This document shows positions 1 to 8,197 of a stretch of 64,000 nucleotides of DNA, one piece after another; position 1 is the stretch's first letter, and every line of letters starts with the position of its first letter. The DNA comes from an uncultured Eubacteriales bacterium. Its GTDB lineage: Bacteria; Bacillota; Clostridia; Christensenellales; Aristaeellaceae. The stretch covers positions 1-64,000 of the forward strand of contig OMZP01000007.1 in assembly GCA_900315585.1 (NCBI GenBank), given 5' to 3'. A model generated the notes under the pieces. That model searched no databases. It worked only from the letters and a program-made list of their open reading frames with translations, and was not told the DNA's origin. Made by a program: the position numbers and the translations under genes.

Positions 1-387
1 AATGTCCTCCAAGCCCCGGTTTTTCAGACTGTTCAGCACTGTCGCCCAGTACTTCGCGCTCTCGTTCTCGCCGACCCACATCCCCAGCACGTCTTTACGC
101 CCATCCACATCGATTCCGATGGCGATGTACACCGCTTTCTTTACGACTTGGCCCTCGCTGCGCACGTGGTAGTGGATGGCGTCCAGAAATACCACCGCGT
201 AGATCGGCTCCAGCGGCCGGTTCTGCCAGTCCTTCACGACAGGCAGTATTTTGTCTGTCACCCGGCTGATCGTGCTGTCCGATACCTCCAGGCCGTAGAT
301 ATCCCGGATGTGCGTCTCGATGTCCCCGGTCGTCATCCCCTTCGCGTACATCGACAGGATCTTGTCCTCCACGTCCTGGCTGACGCT
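1..387 (-). pseudogene. IS256 transposase, C-terminal segment (partial)
   Basis: Read on the minus strand from 387, this encodes SVSQDVEDKILSMYAKGMTT, then PIYAVVFLDAIHYHVRSEG and GIDVDGRKDVLGMWVGENES. These are hallmark blocks of IS256-family (mutator-type) DDE transposases, including the Asp of the FLDAIH block. It runs off the left edge. The missing N-terminal part is at 3218-3552: the residues before the break there (KKNQTS) join directly to SVSQDVEDK here once the intervening IS21 element and one copy of its 5-bp duplication are removed. The gene was therefore intact before that insertion. Confidence 0.9.
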
Positions 388-461
388 TGAGTATTCCGCT
401 CCAGAACGAGCAGCGAGACCGGCGGCGTTGAGCAGCGATTCCGCTGCCGTTGAGCACCCTG

Positions 462-511
462 TATAATGAGTATCAGCATCTGCGAAGCAGGTGCAATATT
501 CATTAAGGAGG
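462..511 (+). promoter_or_regulatory. istA -10 region and ribosome binding site
   Basis: TATAAT at 462-467 lies just inside the terminal repeats of the IS21 element. AAGGAGG at 505-511 stands 8 bases before ATG 520, which decides that start over the ATG at 514, only 2 bases away. I see no convincing -35 box. Confidence 0.5.
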
Positions 512-519
512 TCATGTGT

Positions 520-2141
520 ATGACCAACTACAGGGAGATACTCCGACTGGACAGTATCGGGTTGAACAAGACGGAGATCGCTGCGAGCTGCGGCTGCTCC
601 AGGAACACGGTTGCCAGTACACTGAAGCGAGCGGCGGAGTGCGGGCTGAGCTGGCCGCTTCCGGCAGACATGTCGGATCAGCGTCTGGCGGGGATCCTGT
701 ATCCGAGCGCCGCTGGGAAACCGGAATACAGGATGCCGGACTACGAATACGTGTACCGGGAGATGTAGCGCAAGGGCGTCACGCTGAACCTGCTCTGGCT
801 GGAATACGTGGAGAAGTGTCGGCTGTCCGGAGATGTGCCGTACCAGTCCACGCAATTCAACAAGTATTACGGCGAATACGTTGCCAAACACAACGCCACC
901 ATGCATCTGAACCACAAGCCCGGGGAGATCATGCAGGTGGACTGGGCCGGGGATACCGCCGAAGTCATCGACAACATCACCGGCGAGATTCTGGACGTGT
1001 ACGTGTTCGTGGCGGTACTGCCGTACAGCGGATATGGCTATGTGGAGGGCTTCTTCTCCATGAACCAGGAGTGCTGGACCGCCGCGCACGTCAATGCGTT
1101 CCGCTACTTCGGCGGCGTGACCAGGATATTGCAGTGCGACAACCTGAAGACCGGCGTGGAGAGGCATGGTCGCAGCGAGGTGACGCTGAACAAGGCCTAC
1201 CAGGAGCTGAAGGTAATTTTGCTTTCGCAAAATTATCCCCGGCATCTGCCGGGGACGGCTCAGGCCAAATCAAAGATTTGGACTTTGCCGCCTCGGAGCA
1301 TTACAACGCCGCTGTCATTCCCTGCCGGGTGCGCTCTCCCAAGGACAAGGCCATGGTAGAGGGCACCGTGGGCGTCATCTCCACCTTCATCCTGGCAGCG
1401 CTGCGCAACCGGCAGTTCCTGTCGCTGAGTGAGCTGAATGAGGCTATCTTCGAGAAGCTGGAGGAGTTCAACCACAAGCCGTTCCAGAAGAAGGATGGCA
1501 GCCGGGCGCTTCTGTTTGAGGAAGAGAAGCCGTTTCTCCAGCCGTTGCCGCCCCGCCCGTTTGAACTGGCGACGTGGAAGGTCGCTACAGTTGGCCCGAA
1601 CTACCACATCTCCGTGGAGAAGATGAACTATTCCGTCCCGTATGAGTACATTCGCCAGAAGGTGGATGTGCGCGTCACCCGGAATACGGTGGAGGTATTC
1701 TTTGGAGGGAATCGCATTTGTTCCCATGTTAGGCTGTACGGCAGGGCAAATCAGTACAGCACCACCGAAGCGCATATGCCGCCCAACCACCGCCAGTACT
1801 CCCAGTGGAACGGAGACCGCTTTCGCCGCTGGGCTGGTAAGATTGGCCCCAACACCGGCATGGCGGTCTCCGCCATACTGTCCGGCTACAAGGTGGAGCA
1901 GCAGGGGTACAAGAGCTGCCTGGGGCTATTGAAGCTGGCGGACAAATACTCTCCCCAGCGTCTGGAGGGCGCCTGTACGCGGGCTTTGACCTTCACGCCG
2001 CGGCCTTCGCTCAAGAACATACAGGCCATACTGGCTTCCGGCCAGGACAGGCTGCCTGTGGAGGAATCCGCGAAGGCCGACACTTCCGCACAGTACGGCT
2101 TTACCCGGGGTGCCGACTATTACGGTGGGAGGGACAAGTGA
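520..2141 (+). pseudogene. istA: IS21 transposase IstA, broken by an amber codon and an inserted palindromic sequence
   Basis: IstA is the DDE transposase of IS21 elements. From ATG 520 the frame gives an N-terminal helix-turn-helix (LNKTEIAASCGCSRNTV), then stops at TAG 766-768 inside a block (EYVYREM-stop-RKGVTL) where IstA proteins normally read on. The same frame resumes with the catalytic region (MQVDWAGD, RILQCDNLKTGV) to about 1210. An 83-86 bp insertion at about 1211-1294 then shifts the frame by two. The rest (SEHYNAAVIPCRVRSPKDKA, with the third catalytic Glu in MVEGTVG) runs to the TGA at 2139-2141, which overlaps the istB ATG by one base. With two separate lesions this copy should make no transposase. 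Confidence 0.88.
1211..1294 (+). repeat. Three-hairpin palindromic insertion within istA
   Basis: This short block has no counterpart in IstA proteins. It consists of three consecutive perfect hairpins: AATTTTGC/GCAAAATT, CCCCGGCA/TGCCGGGG and CCAAATC/GATTTGG. Flanking istA sequence resumes in a frame shifted by two, so the net insertion is 83 or 86 bp. It resembles a mobile palindromic element comparable in style to Rickettsia palindromic elements, which also insert within genes. Confidence 0.75.
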
Positions 2142-2890
2142 TGCTTACAGAAGATACCATGAGAAAGCTGCACGAGATGCGCCTGACCGTAATGGCCCGA
2201 ACCCTCCGGGAGCAGTTACAGGATCCCACCTACAACGATATGCCCTTTGAGGATCGTGTCAGCCTCCTGGTGGACCGGGAATGGTGCGCCCGAAAGAACA
2301 ACCAGCTGGCGCGGCTGAAAAAGGCAGCTCATTTCGCCGACTCCAGCGCCTGCGTGGAGAACATTGAGTATCACGCGGATCGCTGCCTGGACAAGACCAT
2401 GATTGCGCGGCTGGCCACCTGCGCGTACATCACCGAAGCCCACAACGTCATCCTCATGGGCGCGACCGGTACGGGAAAGACCTATCTGGCCTGTGCCCTG
2501 GGCATGGCCGCTGTCCGCAATTTCATGAAGGTGCGCTATGTCCGCCTCCCGGAGTTGTTCACGGAACTGGCCATTGCCCGCGGCGACGGCTCCTTCCCGA
2601 AGGTCATCCAGCAGTACAAGCGTCCCGACCTGCTGATTCTGGACGAGTGGCTGCTCTACGGCCTGAAGGAAACGGAGGCCCGTGACCTGCTGGAGATCAT
2701 TGAGGCCCGGCACAAGGTCGCCTCCACCATCTTCTGCTCCCAGTTCAGCGTCCGCGGCTGGCAGGACAAGATTGGAGATCCCATTCTGGCCGACGCCATT
2801 TGCGACCGTATCGTCCACGATTCCTACACCCTCCTCGTGGAAGGCAAGGAGTCCATGCGCAAGCGCAAGGGCATCCCGGAAGACACCTAA
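2141..2890 (+). CDS. istB: IS21 transposition helper ATPase IstB
   Basis: IstB is the AAA+ ATPase that selects target DNA and activates IstA in IS21 transposition. The 249-residue product has the usual family length. It shows Walker A GATGTGKT near residue 108 and Walker B LLILDEWLL near residue 165, with the C-terminal arginine-containing region intact. I chose ATG 2141 because GGGAGGG stands 7 bases upstream; it overlaps the istA stop by one base (TGATG), implying translational coupling. The reading frame is intact although its partner istA is broken, so this helper could act only with an IstA supplied from elsewhere. Confidence 0.93.
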   Translation: MLTEDTMRKLHEMRLTVMARTLREQLQDPTYNDMPFEDRVSLLVDREWCARKNNQLARLKKAAHFADSSACVENIEYHADRCLDKTMIARLATCAYITEAHNVILMGATGTGKTYLACALGMAAVRNFMKVRYVRLPELFTELAIARGDGSFPKVIQQYKRPDLLILDEWLLYGLKETEARDLLEIIEARHKVASTIFCSQFSVRGWQDKIGDPILADAICDRIVHDSYTLLVEGKESMRKRKGIPEDT

Positions 2891-3217
2891 GGCGCCTTCG
2901 GCGCACCGGGCTCTGCCCGGACCCGAAGTTTATCGCTTTGGGTTTTCCAGGAAGGCGAGCGCGCTCACGCGCAAAAGAAAAGCGACGCAGCGCGCCGCCT
3001 TCCCACCAAACCTCGCACCGGCGCTCATGTCGCTCCATAGCGTTGCGCTATCCTCCGATGCGAGTAAAAGCACCTTCATGGTAACGCTATCCCCTCCGCT
3101 TGTCAATATTCAACGACGCGGTGACACTGCCCAATCTCGCCGGCGACGCTGCTCAATCTCAGCGGAATCGGTGCTCAATTCGGCCGGTTTTGGTGCACTG
3201 GCGCGGCGGTATACTCA

Positions 3218-3552
3218 ACGCTCGTCTGGTTCTTCTTGATCAGCTGCGGCTCGAATTCGCACTTCCGGTCCCGGAGCGTTTCGATCTCGATCTCCCCATA
3301 GCTCGTCTTCAGTTTCTTAGAACTGTGACCATTCCGGCTGTTGTCCGTGGCCTTGTCCCGGTAGTCGTACTTGCTGTAGCCCAGCTCCTCGTCCAGCTCA
3401 GCCTCCAGCCCATTCTCCATGAATTCCCCGATGGTTTCCTTGAACAACTCGTGGATGTCGTCCATGCTCCCTACGTTCGCCAGTTGCAGCAGCTCCCGTA
3501 TCTTCTCTCGTCGGGCCAACTCTTCCGGGCTTCTGTCTTTCTTCCGTGCCAT
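3218..3552 (-). pseudogene. IS256 transposase, N-terminal segment
   Basis: From ATG 3552 (GGAGG 7 bases upstream) the minus strand encodes the first ~110 residues of an IS256-family transposase, including KETIGEFMENGLEAELDEEL and the GYSKYDYRDK and SRNGHSSKKLKTSYGEIEIE blocks typical of this family. It stops matching after KKNQTS at the junction with the IS21 element and then reads into IS21 terminal sequence for about 14 residues. Together with 1-387 it forms one interrupted gene. Confidence 0.9.
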
Positions 3553-3622
3553 TCTAAAACCTCCATTGCAGTGTTTCTATTCTACACCGCTTTGGAGGTT
3601 TACACAACTTTGGCGATGGTCT

Positions 3623-3828
3623 CCGCACATATGAGCCTCGTATATAGCGTTACATTGCAACACTCAAGTATGTCTCAGATAATAAGCGAGGGATCGACCT
3701 GACTAGGCCAATTCCCTTGCTTATTGGGCTATGACATTACCTTTGGTCTCAGCAGATAAAAACAATTATCATATATCATGTCTGAATTACATCCTTTCTT
3801 GTATCCAATTGTCTGAATGGAGAATAAC
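3623..3828. other. Spacer between the two insertion sequences; no gene
   Basis: No credible coding sequence. One long hairpin is visible: AATAAGC-AGGGA at 3682-3694 pairs with TCCCT-GCTTATT ending near 3727. It has no T-run, so it is not an obvious terminator. AATAAC at 3823-3828 is one copy of the target duplication of the next IS element. Confidence 0.6.
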
Positions 3829-3968
3829 TGTGAATGTCAACGAAAATCTAAGCCAAGTGCTAACCAATATTTGAGCCACATGTGCTAACGAATACTTGAG
3901 CCACCAAAACCAAAAGTGACAGCGAATACCTGAGCCACGTGTGAATGAAACTTGAGCCACCGTAGCTC

Positions 3969-4000
3969 TTGACACCATCCCCTGATACTGGTACTATAAT
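3969..4000 (+). promoter_or_regulatory. Strong promoter inside the IS21 element, opposite to istAB
   Basis: TTGACA at 3969-3974 is followed by TACTAT at 3992-3997 (17-base spacing) and overlapping TATAAT at 3995-4000 (20-base spacing). It points away from the left end toward the structured segment 4006-4102. Confidence 0.6.
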
Positions 4001-4005
4001 AGTGT

Positions 4006-4102
4006 CTTTCCCCATGGGAGGTAAGGGGCAACGCTGGAGAGCGACCCTGGGGCGTCCATGGGGTTACGGGGGGAGTGATACCGCTTGGTATTACTCCTTT
4101 TT
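4006..4102 (+). ncRNA. Candidate structured small RNA carried by the IS21 element
   Basis: The segment begins just after a good promoter and ends in an intrinsic terminator. A long-range stem pairs CCCCATGG (4010-4017) with CCATGGGG (4056-4063), enclosing a smaller CGCT/AGCG hairpin. An 11-bp terminator stem (GGAGTGATACC/GGTATTACTCC, 4072-4097) is followed by five T. There is no open reading frame. I do not recognise the family. The role could be control of the transposition genes, which are read on the other strand. Confidence 0.45.
4072..4102 (+). terminator. Intrinsic terminator
   Basis: GGAGTGATACC and GGTATTACTCC pair around a GCTT loop with one G-T pair and are followed by TTTTT. It ends the candidate small RNA. 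Confidence 0.7.
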
Positions 4103-4188
4103 CAGGCTAATAACCCGCGCGTGAGCGCGACACTCCCCCTGGAAACCAAAGCCATAAACTCCGGGGTCTGGGGCAGAGCCCCAGGGCG

Positions 4189-4941
4189 TTACTGGTTTGC
4201 ACTGGCTTGGGCGGTAAGCAGCCGGTAGGACGGGCCGCTCATATCAAGGACATGGGAGCGGAAGGTCAGCCGGTCGACCAGTGCCGAAACCAGGGTGTTG
4301 TTCTCAAACAGTTCCGTCCAACGGGAGAACGGCAGATTAGTGGTGACGATGGTGCTGGATCTTTCGCTGCGGTCCGAGATGACCTTGAAGAGCAGCTCAG
4401 ATTCGTATTTGTTGAAACTCATGTAGCTGAGCTCGTCCAGAATCAGCAGATCCGTCTTATCCAGCAGACGTTCAATGCGGCCCAGCTGGTATGCGTCACG
4501 GGCTTACGTCAGTTCTGTGGAAAGGCTTCCGGCGTTCTTGAACAGAACCCGATATCCCTGCAGGCAGGCTTTCAGTCCAATGGCAATGGAAATGTGAGTC
4601 TTGCCCCTTCCGGGATTGCCAATCATGACGATGTTCTTGTGTTCATCAATGAATTTGCAGGATGCTAATTCCTGAATGAACACCGGAGTGACGCTCTCGT
4701 TCAGCTGGGTAAAGTCGAAATCGTCCAGGGTCTTCTGGTAAGGGAACGCCGCGGCTTTGAGACGCCTGCGGTTCTGGTTCTCCTGCCGCGCATTTGCCTC
4801 AGCCATGAGCAGATCCAGCAGCAGATCACTGAAATCCGCGTCGGGCTTGGCCTGGCGCAGGATATCCGTGTAATTGGCGAATGTAGGCAGCTTCAGTTGC
4901 TTGGACAGCAGCTTTATCTGCTCTTCTCTGTGGTCAATCAT
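4189..4941 (-). pseudogene. istB: IS21 helper ATPase IstB with an internal ochre codon
   Basis: From ATG 4941, overlapping the end of istA by ATGA, the frame encodes IstB residues 1-145 including Walker A GNPGRGKTH. It then meets TAA at 4504-4506 directly after SLSTELT. The same frame continues without a shift through ARDAYQLGRIERLLDKTD, Walker B LLILDELSY and the sensor region to the stop at 4189. A single base change appears to have truncated the protein before Walker B, which should abolish ATPase function. A sequencing error at one base would be the alternative. Confidence 0.88.
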
Positions 4942-6359
4942 GAGACGGCAGCCCCCTTCCCATACAGGGAATCATACGCCTCGAGATCCACAGGAGGAAC
5001 GGTAACGGCATCCTGAATTGTCGGCTGTTCTTTCGCAGACACGGTTCCGGCCATAACAGCAATGTAGCCGACTTCCAGACACCGGGTCAGCATTTCCACG
5101 ATCTCCTTGGCTGTAAGTTCCTGGCATTCCAGCCAATCAATAAACTGGGCTGGAACGGCGTTCTGCACAGGCCGGGCATAGCGTATTGCACGCCCCTTCT
5201 GAGCGAGGATCGGGAGATAATGCTGCAAGTCCAGCGATTCTTCCTTACGCCCAAAGAGCCGGTCATGCCGGGCAACCATGGTACCTTCAATCCAAACCTC
5301 TATGTGGTTCGGATAAGCCTTCACCGTGGTTGCCTTGCCGCGATACTTGCAGGGGACGGAATAGTGATTCGTCTCGAATAGAACCGTGGAATACCGGCCA
5401 ACCGTGGGATACACCTTCTTGGAGATGTCCGGCGTATAGCGGGGCATGGGCTGCAAGGCCGCCTGATCCTCGTTCAGCATTACGCCCACCTTATCGGGAC
5501 GTCCTTCAATCTGGTGATTCAGGTACTGAGTGCATTTTGCCAGCAGCTTCGCGTTCAGCTCGTCCAGGCTCTTCACCCGAGGCAGCGGGACGCAGACGTT
5601 ACGGCGAATGTAGCCCACCAGGTTCTCAACCAATCCCTTTTCGTTGCCGGAGGCGGGATTACAGAAGACCGGCTCAAAGCCATAATGGGCAGCCAGTTGA
5701 CTGTAATCATCCTGGGCTGCAGCCTGAGCACCAAAGCCGCTCTTCACCGCAACTCTGGCATTGTCGAAAATGAGACGCCGGGGAACGCCGCCAAAGTACT
5801 GAAACGTGTGGATGATGGCATCCAGAAAGCTTTCCAGATTCTGCCGCTTGTACGCTATGACATAGGGCGCACAGCTGTGGCACAGGCGGGCGCAGAAGAG
5901 GTTGACCTTCTCCTTTTCACCGTCCATGATGACTGTGGCTTCTCCCCAGTCGATCTGTACCGCGTCTCCTGGCGCAAATCGCAGTGGGATGAAAACCTGA
6001 CTGATTCTCCGTGCTGCCCTCATGTCGTGTACAAGGTTGCGCACGGAGGATTCGCTTCCTGTGAAGCCGCGTTCTTCAACAAGCCGCTGGTATATCCGGC
6101 GTGCCGTATGTCGCTGCCTCTTGATATTGACGGCATCGTCTTCATCCAGGCAGTCCTTCACGAACTGAACCACTTCGGGCGTCATGACTGTCGCATCACG
6201 GTTGTAGGGTTTGTGCTCCCACGGAACGTTATCTCCTTCCCAATATTTCTTCACTGTGTTCCGCGAGATCCCCAATCGTTTCGCCGCTGTGCGCTGGCTG
6301 GTCACGCCCTCCAACCGCAGCCGACGGATCTCCTTGTAAACATCCAAGGTTGTAACCAC
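4938..6359 (-). CDS. istA: IS21 transposase IstA
   Basis: This is the DDE transposase of the second IS21 element, 473 residues, near the usual IstA length. The N-terminus carries a helix-turn-helix (SQRTAAKRLGISRNTVKKYW, about residues 20-39). The integrase-type core shows the three acidic residues in VQIDWGE, LIFDNARV and GNEKGLVENL. A C-terminal beta-barrel-like segment (YSVPCKYRGKATTVKAYP) follows. The start is GTG 6359, with a GAAGGGG motif about 10 bases upstream. The stop overlaps the istB ATG (ATGA). The frame is intact, so with a working IstB it could be active. Confidence 0.92.
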   Translation of the reverse strand: MVTTLDVYKEIRRLRLEGVTSQRTAAKRLGISRNTVKKYWEGDNVPWEHKPYNRDATVMTPEVVQFVKDCLDEDDAVNIKRQRHTARRIYQRLVEERGFTGSESSVRNLVHDMRAARRISQVFIPLRFAPGDAVQIDWGEATVIMDGEKEKVNLFCARLCHSCAPYVIAYKRQNLESFLDAIIHTFQYFGGVPRRLIFDNARVAVKSGFGAQAAAQDDYSQLAAHYGFEPVFCNPASGNEKGLVENLVGYIRRNVCVPLPRVKSLDELNAKLLAKCTQYLNHQIEGRPDKVGVMLNEDQAALQPMPRYTPDISKKVYPTVGRYSTVLFETNHYSVPCKYRGKATTVKAYPNHIEVWIEGTMVARHDRLFGRKEESLDLQHYLPILAQKGRAIRYARPVQNAVPAQFIDWLECQELTAKEIVEMLTRCLEVGYIAVMAGTVSAKEQPTIQDAVTVPPVDLEAYDSLYGKGAAVS

Positions 6360-6472
6360 CTTTCAACGCCCCTTCCAATAGTGCTGTGACTATTGTAGGG
6401 CACATAGTCCGGTGGCTGAAATATTCGTTGGCATTTTCCTAAATGTGGCTCAAGTCCATTTTAGCATTCACA

Positions 6473-6633
6473 AATAACTCGGTATTTCCATTTTATTACT
6501 TGATTCTAAGTTAGTAGACCTCTTTGCCATATTATTTCTAACCGTTCTCATTTTAAACATAAACCCTCAAGAATCAAGATTCACGCCCATCTATCTCATC
6601 TATTATAGACACTTAAAAACCTTTTCCCAGGTC
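6473..6633. other. AT-rich spacer after the defence operon; no gene
   Basis: This short AT-rich stretch separates the end of the three-gene operon from the IS21 element. It begins with the AATAAC duplication. I see no gene, and no clear GC-rich terminator hairpin for the operon. Confidence 0.5.
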
Positions 6634-8127
6634 TTAAATCAAGCTTTGTGGATGGCTTATGCGTAGCTGCTTATTCGTAATTCGTTCCAAGAATATCTGC
6701 GTTAATTCCCTCTCCGCCACTCTTGAAAACTGATATATAACAGCTTTATACTGATCCATATCTCCGCTCGTTATTCTCGCCCATAAATGCGGCATATATC
6801 GAACAATAATGGACAACGCATAAAGGATAACAACGGAATACACTTCCCAATCATCTGTACGTCCTAGAAATGGCTGTATCACTACCGATGTTCCTATGCC
6901 TTTATGTGCATTGTAACTATCAAAATGGTTTCCACCTTCTGGGTACTGGACAAAAGCTTCCCACCCTCCTCTATCATATTTACTTTCTTTATGCTTGCCA
7001 ACAATTGTTATTGGCCCCAGGAAGGATTCGATCAAATTTTTCTCCCATTCATAATCTGTTGTTCCGTCCACATTTATAAAATAAACATAACCTCCGGTGA
7101 AAGACTTTTCATAGTTAGATTTCGCGCTGTTGACAACGTGATTGAACGACATATCATATGCGGGATATAAATATCGTGGTTTGTATCCATTATCTATTTC
7201 TTGTATAATCCCTTGCAACTCAGGAATGTACTCAAACAATTCCTTCAAAGATACCTTCAATTCTGACGTTTCTGCCAGTTTTCTGGTCTCTGCAAAATCC
7301 TTTGCATCAATCCCTCGCACCTTCAGCCAAGAATAAAACAAGCCGCTTCTTATGAAACCTATGTAGAAGTCATCAAGTGTTGCTGCGTCTCCAAACGTGT
7401 GCATGCCATGGCCATTTCTTGTGATTCGTTCAATATCCAACAAGTTTTTATACTTGTTGCCGGTCGCCAACATCTCTGCTTCCATAAAACAAACAGTCCC
7501 ATAATACAAATTCAGCAAGCGTTGTATGATGTTTTCAGTTGATGCGTTATTATAGTAATCTATCGCATTGTGGACAAGTTGTGTTACGCCTTCCGCCTTG
7601 TTTCGATACTCTTCTTCTGTTAACCCGCTTACATGATTCCTTATGGTCTCCTCCGCCACAGTTCTACTCGTCAAAGCATTCAAGTGGGTGTATATCTGCC
7701 TAAGAGGATCTTCCTCAATGATGTGAATACTCTTTTTCGAGCGCCTGAAATGTGGATTTTTAATAGGCTCTGCTCCCAGATGCTTCATATTCCAGTCTGT
7801 TAAGACATATAAAAAATCACTCTCAGGAAGCACTTGTATTGGACAGTTTTTGCTGAAAGTGTTTTCTGGATCATAGCCAGTGAGCCCACGTATAAAAATG
7901 ACTTCGACTGATTTTGCCAGCATATCATACATCTGTATGCTGGTAGATTGCGAATAGAGGTAGGCTGCACTATGTCTGGTCTGGCCTTTGGTAACGCAAA
8001 ACACAATATAGCTTCCAGAGCTTTCTTGCCTATTAACAGTTATCGTCCATCCCAGCGCTTCGCACTTCTTTTCAAAATCGGTATTTGCTTTTCTGAACAA
8101 CTCTAAACCTCTTGATTCTTGCTGCAT
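6634..8127 (-). CDS. YaaC-like protein, third gene of the ATPase-HNH operon
   Basis: The 497-residue product is unlike known Septu subunits. Its C-terminal ~300 residues resemble the YaaC family (type member Bacillus subtilis YaaC, function unknown): a helical block RLLNLYYGTVCFMEAEM, then GHGMHTF, a LKELFEYIPELQGII block, and a helical end with YALSIIVRYMPHLWARI and a long amphipathic tail. The first ~200 residues have no match I recognise. I prefer ATG 8127, with AGGAGGG 12 bases upstream, over ATG 8223, which overlaps the HNH gene by 26 bases and lacks a good ribosome site. With the HNH stop at 8198, the operon spacing is about 70 bases. AT-rich composition and codon use match its two partners. 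Regulatory or effector subunit is an inference from context only. Confidence 0.75.
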   Translation of the reverse strand: MQQESRGLELFRKANTDFEKKCEALGWTITVNRQESSGSYIVFCVTKGQTRHSAAYLYSQSTSIQMYDMLAKSVEVIFIRGLTGYDPENTFSKNCPIQVLPESDFLYVLTDWNMKHLGAEPIKNPHFRRSKKSIHIIEEDPLRQIYTHLNALTSRTVAEETIRNHVSGLTEEEYRNKAEGVTQLVHNAIDYYNNASTENIIQRLLNLYYGTVCFMEAEMLATGNKYKNLLDIERITRNGHGMHTFGDAATLDDFYIGFIRSGLFYSWLKVRGIDAKDFAETRKLAETSELKVSLKELFEYIPELQGIIQEIDNGYKPRYLYPAYDMSFNHVVNSAKSNYEKSFTGGYVYFINVDGTTDYEWEKNLIESFLGPITIVGKHKESKYDRGGWEAFVQYPEGGNHFDSYNAHKGIGTSVVIQPFLGRTDDWEVYSVVILYALSIIVRYMPHLWARITSGDMDQYKAVIYQFSRVAERELTQIFLERITNKQLRISHPQSLI

Positions 8128-8197
8128 ATCTGCTTGTTCCCTCCTATAAATATCCTCCTGATTATCGCATAATAATTTCAAGCATATTATAGTCCCT

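Larger units (their letters stand above)
388..3217 (+). mobile_element. IS21-family insertion sequence (2,830 bp) inside an IS256 transposase
   Basis: The ends are inverted repeats: TGAGTATTCCGC at 388 and, on the minus strand, TGAGTATACCGC from 3217. The 5-bp sequence ACGCT flanks both sides (383-387 and 3218-3222), a target duplication within the 4-8 bp range usual for IS21. Further internal terminal repeats with the motif GTTGAGCA/TGCTCAA occur near both ends, as is typical for IS21 transposase binding. The element carries istA (disrupted) and istB (intact) in the usual order and orientation. Confidence 0.92.
1..3622 (-). mobile_element. IS256-family element, cut by window edge and split by an IS21 element
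   Basis: The two halves of one IS256-type transposase gene lie at 1-387 and 3218-3552 on the minus strand, with an IS21-family element between them. The end nearest the transposase start lies around 3590-3622, where TTTACACAACTTTGGC resembles an IS256-type terminus; the exact tip is not certain. The other end is beyond position 1. The copy is dead as it stands because its transposase is interrupted. Confidence 0.7.
3829..6472 (-). mobile_element. Second IS21-family insertion sequence (2,644 bp)
   Basis: The ends are TGTGAATG at 3829 and its complement CATTCACA ending at 6472, flanked on both sides by AATAAC (3823-3828 and 6473-6478), a 6-bp target duplication. Four repeats of the pattern 'about 15 bases then TGAGCCAC' occupy 3840-3960 and two lie near 6412-6455: the multiple terminal repeats of IS21 elements. 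istA and istB are on the minus strand. It is unrelated in sequence to the element at 388-3217. About 350 bp between the left end and istB hold a promoter, a structured segment and a terminator on the plus strand. Confidence 0.92.

Noticed and set aside
766-768. TAG read as an amino acid (pyrrolysine or reassigned code)
   Set aside because: TAG ends several normal genes here (nifJ, galE, kinase, recR), and istA has a second, independent lesion, so decay is simpler.
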